DNA from: UBA1162 sp049513695
GTDB taxonomy: Bacteria; Chloroflexota; Dehalococcoidia; GIF9; UBA5629
Length of the DNA: 7,282 nt
Reading direction: 5' to 3'
Assembly (NCBI GenBank): GCA_049513695.1
Contig: JBEKVW010000096.1
Coordinates: forward strand, 1 to 7,282
Below the pieces are notes generated by a model that saw nothing but the letters and a program-made list of their open reading frames with translations, was not told the DNA's origin and did no database searches. Below are positions 1-5,581 of the stretch, piece by piece; the first letter of the stretch is position 1, and every line of letters starts with the position of its first letter. The translations under genes were made by a program, and so were the position numbers.

Positions 1-1
1 T

Positions 2-403
2 TTAACGAATGTCAACTTGGGCAGTTGGTCTGGAATGGATTCTCGAACAATGGCTGAAGAAGCAGATTGTTTAGATTTGTACAGATATGCCTATACTCCA
101 TTCAGTTCGTGTGTTCATAATATGTGGGATCATGTTGGTAGATTAAATGTTGCTCAATCAGGGAATCCCTTGCATAAATATATGCTTATTCCTTTTGATC
201 CAGAGACTCAACCAGAATTCGATTTATTTCTAAATTCTGCGAAATATCTTCAAGAATCATTCAGCGTCGTAGATAAGACCTTTCAGCTGCAATGTAGCAC
301 TGAGTTGCCATATGAGTATTGGTACAATCTAGACCAAGATTCATCCGCTAAACCCAAAGTAGATGATGAAGGAACATCTGACCAATCATCGGATAAAGCA
401 TAG
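2..403 (+). CDS. 3' part of a probable DUF5677-type protein, cut by the window edge
   Basis: The frame is open to the left edge, so the true start lies outside the window. A TTG at 17 could be called a start, but no convincing ribosome binding site precedes it and the frame continues upstream. About 133 residues are visible. The segment has a W-S-G-x-x-S-R-T-M-A-E-E-A stretch, then a Y-R-Y-A-Y and S-S-C-V-H-N-M-W-D-H block, and a G-N-P-L-H-K motif. This spacing of Tyr, Ser, His and NPLH recalls the C-terminal half of DUF5677 proteins, which have no known biochemical role. I made this match from memory and it is tentative. The last 25 or so residues are polar and acidic and look disordered. 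There is no signal peptide or membrane segment in the visible part. Codon use is AT-rich like the neighbouring island gene and unlike the backbone to the right, suggesting horizontally acquired DNA. Confidence 0.6.
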   Translation, partial: LTNVNLGSWSGMDSRTMAEEADCLDLYRYAYTPFSSCVHNMWDHVGRLNVAQSGNPLHKYMLIPFDPETQPEFDLFLNSAKYLQESFSVVDKTFQLQCSTELPYEYWYNLDQDSSAKPKVDDEGTSDQSSDKA

Positions 404-441
404 AGTTTTACTCATCGTATTACATAGTACAGTTAAGGGGA

Positions 442-546
442 ATGGAAGTTGAAATAGTTAAACAAAACAGGAAAAATGCCAGACAGTTGAAAAATGCTTA
501 CGGTCAGCGTGAATTTGAGAGGGATGGTGCCCCCAAGGGAATTTGA
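442..546 (+). CDS. possible 34-residue ORF ending inside the att-like repeat
   Basis: An ATG at 442 opens a 34-codon frame ending at a TGA at 544-546. The predicted peptide is basic and hydrophilic (K-Q-N-R-K-N-A-R-Q-L-K, then G-Q-R-E-F-E-R). Its last residues, G-A-P-K-G-I, are read directly from the tRNA-derived repeat. The purine run AAGGGG lies only one base before the ATG, which is too close for a standard ribosome binding site. It could be a chance frame, a small element-encoded protein, or the 3' end of a gene broken by recombination. I recognise no family and would not defend it as a gene without conservation evidence. Confidence 0.15.
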   Translation: MEVEIVKQNRKNARQLKNAYGQREFERDGAPKGI

Positions 547-550
547 ATCC
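525..550 (-). repeat. displaced tRNA-Glu 3' end, probable attachment site (distal att)
   Basis: These 26 bases match 1566-1591, the CCA end through the T arm of tRNA-Glu, at 25 of 26 positions and in the same orientation. The only difference is T at 544 against C at 1585, inside the T loop. The substitution still leaves a normal-looking T-loop sequence (TTCAAA in the tRNA sense). Duplication of a tRNA 3' end is the usual trace left when a tyrosine-recombinase element integrates into a tRNA gene. The rest of the tRNA is absent here, so this is a fragment and not a second gene. Confidence 0.8.
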
Positions 551-569
551 AATTTAACAAATAACGTAC

Positions 570-596
570 TAATTCTAACTTTATTTGATAGAATTA
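570..596. promoter_or_regulatory. 8-bp perfect inverted repeat, candidate operator upstream of the nuclease-like gene
   Basis: TAATTCTA at 570-577 is followed, after an 11-base AT-rich loop, by its exact reverse complement TAGAATTA at 589-596. The repeat lies 30 bases before the ATG at 626 and overlaps the spacer and -35 region of the predicted promoter. A dimeric repressor could bind there. Alternatively it could be a recombinase or excisionase arm site, because it is only 20 bases from the att-like repeat. The sequence is AT-rich, so a chance palindrome cannot be excluded. There is no T run, so a terminator is unlikely. Confidence 0.4.
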
Positions 597-608
597 AACA
601 AATATAAG
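580..608 (+). promoter_or_regulatory. putative sigma-70-type promoter for the nuclease-like gene
   Basis: TATAAG at 603-608 is a good -10 match, 5 of 6 to TATAAT. TTTATT at 580-585 is a weak -35, 3 of 6 to TTGACA, with a 17-base spacer. Transcription would start near 615, leaving a very short leader before the ATG at 626. The region is AT-rich, so such matches are easy to find by chance. Confidence 0.3.
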
Positions 609-625
609 GCTCTATATCTGAGGCC

Positions 626-1456
626 ATGAAGAGATATTCTCTTGAGAGCGTCAAACTAGACATTGAATCCTTTTTCAATGACGATGATCATTGGTCTTGT
701 AAGTACGGCTCAAAGCCTACATCATGCCATAAAAATTCCGTATTTTATAAAAGGCAACTTCAGATTATATTCGAAGACATGTACCCTCATGACATTACCG
801 GCAAAGCGGTCAATGGATTGATAAAAGAAGGGTTTTTATTAAGCGAACATTACTCTTTTGGTAATAATATGCACGCAATCTTCATTTGGAGACACAATGT
901 TAGATACGTTGCGAGAGACATTAAATTAAAGGCCTCAATAATGGAGAAATTCAGCGCGGATGAATTAAACGATGGGGCAGGGAAATATGCTGAGTCATTA
1001 TTTCTACATATGGTTCAGAAAAATCAATTCAATATCTTGGACAGAGACGCTAATATGCTTGGCGAGGCACGATGGACATTTTCAGATAAAAATCTTGATT
1101 TCATAATAGAAAAAGATGGCCTTCGTTATGGTGTAGAAATAAAAAATACGTTTGATTATATGCCTCAGGCTGAATTCGAAGAAAAAATCAAAATGTGTAA
1201 ATTTCTTGGATTAATCCCTCTATTTCCTCTTCGGTTTTCTTCTCCACTCCAACATCAATTGATGAAAGTTGAAGGGGGGCTGGCCCTTATATTCAAGTCA
1301 CGTATCTTTCCGCCAGGAAATCAGAAGCTGGTTACAGAAATTTGGAATCACTTTAGACTTCCTGTAACTATCTGGGAATCAATTCAACCCCATGTGGAAA
1401 ATAATTTCTTAAGTTTCCATCAGCGGAGCTTAATTAGATGCGGTAATAGACAATAA
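626..1456 (+). CDS. PD-(D/E)XK nuclease-fold protein with N-terminal winged-helix-like region
   Basis: This 276-residue protein has the core of a PD-(D/E)XK nuclease. D158 sits in a hydrophobic strand (N-L-D-F-I-I), followed after 12 residues by E171-I-K173 in the next strand (Y-G-V-E-I-K-N). E123 in the preceding helix (A-E-S-L-F) is a candidate for the upstream acidic residue. The pattern D-x12-E-x-K is the metal-binding and catalytic signature shared by restriction endonucleases, Holliday-junction resolvases and related enzymes, so DNA cleavage is the likely activity. Residues about 40-90 (R-Q-L-Q-I-I-F, then G-K-A-V-N-G-L-I-K-E-G-F-L) look like a winged helix that could bind DNA. The ATG at 626 has GAGG only two bases upstream, a poor spacing. 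No methyltransferase partner or integrase is adjacent. It is the only clear gene between the two tRNA-Glu 3'-end repeats and is AT-rich, so it is probably mobile cargo. A role in defence, element processing or toxicity is possible. The precise family is not recognised. Confidence 0.8.
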   Translation: MKRYSLESVKLDIESFFNDDDHWSCKYGSKPTSCHKNSVFYKRQLQIIFEDMYPHDITGKAVNGLIKEGFLLSEHYSFGNNMHAIFIWRHNVRYVARDIKLKASIMEKFSADELNDGAGKYAESLFLHMVQKNQFNILDRDANMLGEARWTFSDKNLDFIIEKDGLRYGVEIKNTFDYMPQAEFEEKIKMCKFLGLIPLFPLRFSSPLQHQLMKVEGGLALIFKSRIFPPGNQKLVTEIWNHFRLPVTIWESIQPHVENNFLSFHQRSLIRCGNRQ

Positions 1457-1565
1457 GTATTTAATAGGGGCTACGACTTTTATATCTGTTTTTTACTCTT
1501 TTCTGTGCGTTTTCTTATTTCTCACAACCCCTTCCGCACAAATCCTTGTCTTGATAATTGATAAG
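1457..1565. other. 109-bp non-coding junction between island gene and tRNA-Glu
   Basis: The plus strand is strongly pyrimidine-rich from about 1478 to 1530, with repeated short T runs. I find no stem-loop before these runs, so I do not call a terminator for either the plus-strand nuclease-like gene or the minus-strand tRNA operon. The stretch lies between the stop at 1454-1456 and the CCA end of the tRNA, where the recombination-site arm of an integrated element would be expected. Confidence 0.4.
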
Positions 1566-1591
1566 TGGTGCCCCCAAGGGAATTCGAATCC
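1566..1591 (-). repeat. tRNA-Glu 3' end acting as attachment site (proximal att)
   Basis: This is the CCA end, acceptor 3' strand and T-arm part of the intact tRNA gene, repeated with one mismatch at 525-550. The two copies are direct repeats 1041 bases apart. Because the intact tRNA is on this side, the inserted material must lie to its left, which agrees with the abrupt change to AT-rich sequence there. Confidence 0.8.
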
Positions 1592-1641
1592 CTGTGTCCA
1601 GCTTGAAAGGCTGGTGTCCTAGGCCTCTAGACGATGGGGGC
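1566..1641 (-). tRNA. tRNA-Glu (anticodon UUC), CCA encoded
   Basis: Reading the minus strand, the gene folds as a complete 76-base cloverleaf. The acceptor stem is GCCCCCA paired with TGGGGGC, with discriminator A and a genomically encoded CCA. The D arm has the glutamate-type GTCTAGAGGCC stretch. The anticodon stem is CCAGC/GCTGG around the loop CTTTCAA, giving anticodon TTC, which decodes GAA/GAG. The T arm has the normal TTCGAAT loop. The 5' end is six bases after the argC stop, so it is probably processed from the argC transcript unless a promoter lies within argC. Its 3' end was used as an integration site without damaging the gene. Confidence 0.96.
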
Positions 1642-1647
1642 ATTACG

Positions 1648-2682
1648 TTAAGGATAGATGGGCAGCGCTTCAAGGCCTGCCGTCTCGGGAAAACCAAACA
1701 TTATATTCATATTTTGAATAGCTTGTCCAGCCGCGCCCTTAACGAGGTTATCGATGCAGCTTATGACCATCACACGGCCTGTCTTCTGGTGCATGGTGGG
1801 GTATAGCAGGCACAGGTTGCTGCCCCAGGTCTGCTTTGTTTCAGGCGGCTGCTGCACCATGCGGGTGAAAGGTTCCTTGCGGTAGTAATCGGCGAACACC
1901 TTATCCAGCTCTTCTTTGCCGCCGGTAAGCTTCCCCGCTTTAGCCCTGGCGTAGCAGGTGCTCAAAATCCCGCGCGTCATGGGAACGGTGTGCGGAACGA
2001 ATGTCACCGATACGCTGCCGGACGGATAAAGGTTATCCAGCTCCTGCAACATTTCCGGCTGGTGCCTGTGGCCGCTCAGACTGTAAGCGCGCACGTTGTC
2101 GCTGGCCTCGGAAAAATGCGTGGGCAGGGTCAGCGTCCTGCCCGAGCCGGAGATGCCCGACTTGCTGTCGACAATCAAGTCCGGCTCTACAAGGTCGAGA
2201 GCGACCAGGGGAGCCAATGCAAGTATGGCCGACGTCGGATAACAGCCGGGATTGGCCACCAGGTTAGCCCCGGCTATCTTGCTGCGGTGCAACTCGGGAA
2301 GCCCGTATACGGCGGATTGCAGCAACTCTGGAGCCGGATGCGTGAAATCATACCACTCGGGATAGCGGGCAGGGTCCTTCAAGCGGAAATCGGCGCTTAT
2401 ATCCACTACGCGGATACCCTTTTTTAGCAGGGGCATTACAACTTCAGCGCTGGCCTTATGCGTCATGGCCGAGAAGGCCACGTCTACCTTGCCTTCCAGC
2501 TCCGCAGTTATGATAAGCCCGGTGCATTCCAGGTGGGGAAAGACCTCACCCAGTTTTTTGCCGGCAGCGCTACGGCCTGTGACAGACACCAGCTCCACCT
2601 GGGGATGCTGCCACAGGATACGCGCCAGCTCCACACCTGCGTATCCCGTCACATTGATAATGCCAGCTTTAATTTTATTCAT
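1648..2682 (-). CDS. argC: N-acetyl-gamma-glutamyl-phosphate reductase
   Basis: ArgC catalyses the third step of arginine biosynthesis, the NADPH-dependent reduction of N-acetyl-glutamyl phosphate to the semialdehyde, in the cytoplasm. With the ATG at 2682 the protein has 344 residues, normal for the family. The N-terminal nucleotide-binding loop is N-V-T-G-Y-A-G (residues 10-16), where most members have G-A-T-G-Y-A-G. The catalytic cysteine is C147 in N-P-G-C-Y-P-T. Also present are S-G-I-S-G-S-G-R (175-182), G-H-R-H-Q-P-E (204-210) with the conserved histidines, and V-P-H-T-V-P-M-T-R-G (229-238). GGAAAGGG just before the ATG supports this start. A TTG at 2694 would add four residues. It follows the phosphatase-like gene by 24 bases and precedes tRNA-Glu by six. 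No other arg genes are in the window, so the gene stands apart from any arginine cluster. Confidence 0.95.
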   Translation of the reverse strand: MNKIKAGIINVTGYAGVELARILWQHPQVELVSVTGRSAAGKKLGEVFPHLECTGLIITAELEGKVDVAFSAMTHKASAEVVMPLLKKGIRVVDISADFRLKDPARYPEWYDFTHPAPELLQSAVYGLPELHRSKIAGANLVANPGCYPTSAILALAPLVALDLVEPDLIVDSKSGISGSGRTLTLPTHFSEASDNVRAYSLSGHRHQPEMLQELDNLYPSGSVSVTFVPHTVPMTRGILSTCYARAKAGKLTGGKEELDKVFADYYRKEPFTRMVQQPPETKQTWGSNLCLLYPTMHQKTGRVMVISCIDNLVKGAAGQAIQNMNIMFGFPETAGLEALPIYP

Positions 2683-2706
2683 AGCCCTTTCCAACCATCT
2701 TAAATT

Positions 2707-3324
2707 CTATATTAATCCATCAAGGTGGCATGTGTCATTAATAATGAGAGCCGAAGGCATACCCGATCTGACTTCGAAGAGATTGATGGCCCCGGGGTCC
2801 TGCGCAATCTGACGGTAATGCTTTTCCTGCATATTCAAAAGGTGCAATATCATGATAACCGAAAGCGCTCTGTGTGATATGACGGCCACGGTCTCTTTTT
2901 TATGGTTTGCAGCCAGACTATCCAGGGCCGCTGCCACTTTCTTCTTCAGCCTGTCTACATCTTCGAAAGGCAATTTATAAGAAGCGCGGGCAGCGCCACC
3001 GGAACAATCGTCCATGCTTGCAACTTCTTCAGGTCTCAGTCCCTTCCAGTGCTCAAGTCCGGCTCCCTCCAGTGCGGGCATACTCATAGTTTTAAGCCCC
3101 AGGCTGCCGACTATAATGTCTCCCATCTCCACCGCTCCGGGCACAGGACAGGCATAAACGGCAGTTAACTGGTAATCGGCCAGCCTTTTAGCCACAGCCT
3201 GCGCCCAGCGACTGAGGGGGGCCTCCAGGTCCCCACTTTCCGCACATGGATAAGACCCGTGTCTTTCGAACTCGGTGGGACCCGTATTGACTATAAGTAT
3301 CTTGCCCAACTTTGAAGCTACCAC
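2707..3324 (-). CDS. histidine-phosphatase-superfamily protein lacking the catalytic RHG motif
   Basis: The 205-residue protein aligns in layout with phosphoglycerate-mutase-like histidine phosphatases. It has an N-terminal strand I-L-I-V, a middle E86-G-A-G-L-E-H-W-K-G block, and V-I-S-H151-R-A-L near the end. The nucleophile motif is changed: where active members read R-H-G after the first strand, this one reads N13-T14-G15. The usual S-S-P-L-x-R-A segment reads A-C-P-V-P-G63-A, so the phosphate-binding arginine is also gone. An R-H-G triplet occurs at residues 21-23, but about eight residues too late to sit at the end of strand one. I infer a pseudo-enzyme or one with altered chemistry, perhaps binding a phosphorylated ligand. 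The GTG at 3324 starts nine bases after the thiolase stop and has no well-spaced ribosome binding site. A TTG at 3309 is an alternative. Translation may be coupled to the thiolase. Confidence 0.82.
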   Translation of the reverse strand: MVASKLGKILIVNTGPTEFERHGSYPCAESGDLEAPLSRWAQAVAKRLADYQLTAVYACPVPGAVEMGDIIVGSLGLKTMSMPALEGAGLEHWKGLRPEEVASMDDCSGGAARASYKLPFEDVDRLKKKVAAALDSLAANHKKETVAVISHRALSVIMILHLLNMQEKHYRQIAQDPGAINLFEVRSGMPSALIINDTCHLDGLI

Positions 3325-3333
3325 CTGCCGATT

Positions 3334-4623
3334 CTAGCGCTCCACTACCATGGCAATGCCCATACCGCCGCCGATGCACATGGTCGCCAGGCCGTGCTTA
3401 AGGTTGCGGCGCTGCATCTCATGCACGAGGGTGACCAGCACGCGTGCTCCGGTAGCGCCGATGGGGTGGCCCAGCGAAATGCCGCTGCCGTGCACGTTGG
3501 TCTTATCCAGGTCGAAACCCAACTCTTTTACGCATCCCAGCGCCTGCGAAGCAAAGGCCTCGTTCAGCTCGACGACGTCGAGGTCTTTTACCGACAGTTT
3601 GGCCTTTTCCAGGGCCTTTTTCACAGCCGGGACAACGCCAAGCCCCATATAAGCCGGATCCACGCCGCCGGAGGCATAGGACTTGATCTTTGCCATGGGC
3701 TTCAGGTCCATTTCGCCGGCTTTTCTAGCCGACATCAACAATACTGCGCCTGCGCCGTCGTTGATGCCGGAGGCGTTTCCGGCCGTTACAGTCCCGTCCT
3801 TCTTGAAGGCAGGCGCCAATTTGGCCATTTTCTCCAGTGTGGTCTCCATCGGCCTTTCATCCGTATCGAAAACAACCGGGTCGCCCTTCTTTTGGGGCGA
3901 GACCACGGGGACAATCTCCTGCTTGAAGGTGCCGTCCTTAATGGCAGCCATAGCCCGCTGGTGGCTCATCAACCCCAGCTTGTCCTGCTCTTCCCGCGTA
4001 ATACCGTATTTGGCGGCTATATTTTCCGCCGTCACGCCCATATGATAGCCGTAATATAGTTCCCACAGCCCGTCATAGACCATCAGGTCAAGCACTTCCC
4101 CTTTGCCCGTCAGGTCCATGCGGTAACCCCACCTGGCACGTGTCATGGCGTAGGGAGCGTTGCTCATGCTCTCCATGCCGCCTGCGATCACGACGTCGGC
4201 GTCGCCCAGCAAGATGCTCTGAGCTCCGACAACCACCGCCTTAAGTCCGGAGCCGCAAATCTTATTAACGGTGAAACCGGGTGTTTCCTTGGGCAGCCCG
4301 GCGTAGATCATGGCCTGCCTTCCGGGGTTCTGACCCTGTGCAGCCTGCAGCACGTTGCCCATGATAACCTCGTCTACCTGGACCTCTTTAAGGTTATCAG
4401 GCCAATCGTAGTACTTCTGCTCGAGCTCGCAGAGCCCTCCGCTGGCCAGGGCCTTGGGGCCGTATTCAGCCAGCCTGGTTCCCGTTTTGGGCTTTAAACC
4501 CGCCCTTTTGAGCACATCTTTAATAACGATCGAACCCAGCTTGGTGGCAGGGACATCTTTAAGCCCGCCGCCGAACGTACCGATAGCGGTCCTGACGCCG
4601 CCTACTATGACAACTTCGGACAT
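3334..4623 (-). CDS. acetyl-CoA C-acetyltransferase (thiolase) with an extra N-terminal-domain segment
   Basis: This thiolase-fold enzyme would condense two acetyl-CoA to acetoacetyl-CoA or run in the reverse, degradative direction. All catalytic elements are present: nucleophile C123 in N-K-I-C-G-S-G, N354-E355-A356-F357, H386 in G-H-P-I-G-A-T-G, and C416 in C-I-G-G-G-M-G. The length of 429 residues exceeds the usual 390-395. The surplus is roughly residues 44-80, rich in Gly, Tyr and charged residues, inserted just before V-D-E-V-I-M-G-N. The ATG at 4623 is well supported by AAGGAGGG five bases upstream. It lies 30 bases after surE and nine before the phosphatase-like gene. No 3-hydroxyacyl-CoA dehydrogenase, CoA transferase or HMG-CoA synthase is adjacent, so substrate length and direction cannot be decided from context. 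Confidence 0.93.
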   Translation of the reverse strand: MSEVVIVGGVRTAIGTFGGGLKDVPATKLGSIVIKDVLKRAGLKPKTGTRLAEYGPKALASGGLCELEQKYYDWPDNLKEVQVDEVIMGNVLQAAQGQNPGRQAMIYAGLPKETPGFTVNKICGSGLKAVVVGAQSILLGDADVVIAGGMESMSNAPYAMTRARWGYRMDLTGKGEVLDLMVYDGLWELYYGYHMGVTAENIAAKYGITREEQDKLGLMSHQRAMAAIKDGTFKQEIVPVVSPQKKGDPVVFDTDERPMETTLEKMAKLAPAFKKDGTVTAGNASGINDGAGAVLLMSARKAGEMDLKPMAKIKSYASGGVDPAYMGLGVVPAVKKALEKAKLSVKDLDVVELNEAFASQALGCVKELGFDLDKTNVHGSGISLGHPIGATGARVLVTLVHEMQRRNLKHGLATMCIGGGMGIAMVVER

Positions 4624-4625
4624 TT

Positions 4626-4637
4626 AACCCTCCTTAG
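4626..4637 (-). promoter_or_regulatory. strong ribosome binding site of the thiolase gene
   Basis: On the minus strand AAGGAGGG precedes the ATG at 4623 with a short TTAA spacer. It is the best Shine-Dalgarno in the minus-strand gene string. It fixes the thiolase start and suggests this gene is translated more strongly than its neighbours, two of which use TTG or GTG starts. Confidence 0.75.
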
Positions 4638-4653
4638 TGGAATAAATATTTCA

Positions 4654-5424
4654 TTAACCGAGCAGCCGCCCGGCGATTTCGGGCGCCATCTCATGCACAA
4701 ATTCAGTATTATACTCGCTGCGGACGAAGCGGAGCGGTGTGATAGATACCCGTTTATGCTCCAGCGCCCATAAATCTGTACCGGCGGCCGCCGTATCCGT
4801 GCTGCGGTGCAGTATCCAGTAGTAAGTATGCCTGCCGTCATAGCCCTTTTCCACGCCGGCGGAATATTTTTTATCGCCCAGCCGCGTTACATCTATGCCG
4901 CGTATTTGCGTCAATGGCAGGCTGGGTACATTCACATTCAAGAGCATCTTACCCTTCATTTTCTTGCGTTTGACATACCTGGCCAGCTCCCTGGCAATCA
5001 GCGCACCCGTTTCGAACCTGGGATCTTCGAAAGAATTCACGGAAACTGCGATGGACGGTATATCATAAAAGAAGCCCTGCAATGCGGCGCCCACCGTGCC
5101 TGATAGAAATACATCGTAGCTGCAATTGGGCCCCTGGTTTATGCCCGAGACCACCAGGTCGATGCCGCCGGGCATAATGACCTTCATGGCCAGCAGGACG
5201 CAATCGGCCGGAGTGCCTTCAACCGAATATGTATCGATACCGGCTATTTTTTCGTGTATCTTGGCCAGGCGCACCGGGTGGTGCAGGCTCATCGAGGTAC
5301 CCACCCCGCTCTGTTCACGGTCCGGGGCGACAACGGTAACCTTGCCCACCTCTTTCAGTTCTGAGACCAGCGACCATAGCCCATCGGCATTGATGCCGTC
5401 GTCATTGGTGACTAATATCTTCAA
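4654..5424 (-). CDS. surE: 5'-nucleotidase / survival protein SurE
   Basis: SurE is a metal-dependent phosphatase that removes phosphate from nucleoside 5'- and 3'-monophosphates, usually as a cytoplasmic dimer or tetramer. The 256-residue length is typical. The metal site is complete: N7-D8-D9-G-I at the N-terminus, S39 in A-P-D-R-E-Q-S-G, and N96 in S-G-I-N-Q-G-P-N. S-V-E-G-T-P-A-D-C (67-75) and S-G-T-V-G-A-A-L-Q-G (109-118) are also family hallmarks. The start is a TTG at 5424, giving the canonical M-K-I-L-V-T-N-D-D-G beginning, with GGAG seven bases upstream. No ATG fits the family N-terminus. It is the first gene of the minus-strand string and is divergent from the glycyl radical enzyme. 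Confidence 0.96.
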   Translation of the reverse strand: MKILVTNDDGINADGLWSLVSELKEVGKVTVVAPDREQSGVGTSMSLHHPVRLAKIHEKIAGIDTYSVEGTPADCVLLAMKVIMPGGIDLVVSGINQGPNCSYDVFLSGTVGAALQGFFYDIPSIAVSVNSFEDPRFETGALIARELARYVKRKKMKGKMLLNVNVPSLPLTQIRGIDVTRLGDKKYSAGVEKGYDGRHTYYWILHRSTDTAAAGTDLWALEHKRVSITPLRFVRSEYNTEFVHEMAPEIAGRLLG

Positions 5425-5451
5425 GTAAAAACTCCGTTGGGAAACCGCATA

Positions 5452-5481
5452 ATTTTAGCATACAGGGGCATACGTTATAAA
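5452..5481 (-). promoter_or_regulatory. putative promoter for the surE-thiolase-argC-tRNA string
   Basis: On the minus strand TAAAAT (5457-5452, 5 of 6 to the -10 consensus) follows TTTATA (5481-5476, 4 of 6 to the -35) with an 18-base spacer. The start would lie near 5445, about 20 bases before the TTG. Read on the plus strand, the same block offers TATAAA as a possible -10 for the divergent gene, with a poor -35, so the two promoters might overlap. This is consensus matching by eye only. Confidence 0.33.
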
Positions 5482-5545
5482 TCGGCCGGGCGCAAATGCT
5501 TGTAGCTTTCAATGCAGGGTGCACTGCGATTTCAATTGGATACCG

Positions 5546-5573
5546 TCCTGTGGTACAGTAAGTTGTTACAGGA
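5546..5573 (+). promoter_or_regulatory. potential RNA hairpin covering the ribosome binding site of the glycyl radical enzyme gene
   Basis: Bases 5546-5555 (TCCTGTGGTA) can pair with 5564-5573 (TGTTACAGGA) across an eight-base loop. That gives seven Watson-Crick pairs and three central G-U pairs. The 3' arm includes AGGA of the AGGAGG ribosome binding site at 5570-5575. As RNA it could restrain translation. As DNA, its outer six bases (TCCTGT/ACAGGA) are a perfect inverted repeat that a regulator might bind. Stability was not computed. Confidence 0.35.
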
Positions 5574-5581
5574 GGCGCGGA

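Noticed and set aside
525..550. Second tRNA gene
   Set aside because: Only the 3' end through the T arm is present. There is no anticodon arm, D arm or 5' acceptor strand in the adjoining sequence.
433..678. Minus-strand 81-codon frame across the att-like repeat
   Set aside because: It overlaps the repeat, the inverted repeat and the start of the nuclease-like gene. It has no ribosome binding site or recognisable motif.
1478..1530. T-rich stretch considered as a terminator for the island gene
   Set aside because: No stem-loop precedes the T runs, and the runs are interrupted, so intrinsic termination is not supported.
1558..1806. Plus-strand frame of 82 codons across the tRNA and the end of argC
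   Set aside because: It is the antisense translation of tRNA-Glu followed by antisense argC. Such frames are common artefacts and there is no independent support.
3394..4059. Plus-strand 221-codon frame opposite the thiolase
   Set aside because: The thiolase reading on the other strand is unambiguous, with all catalytic motifs. The shadow frame has no family features.
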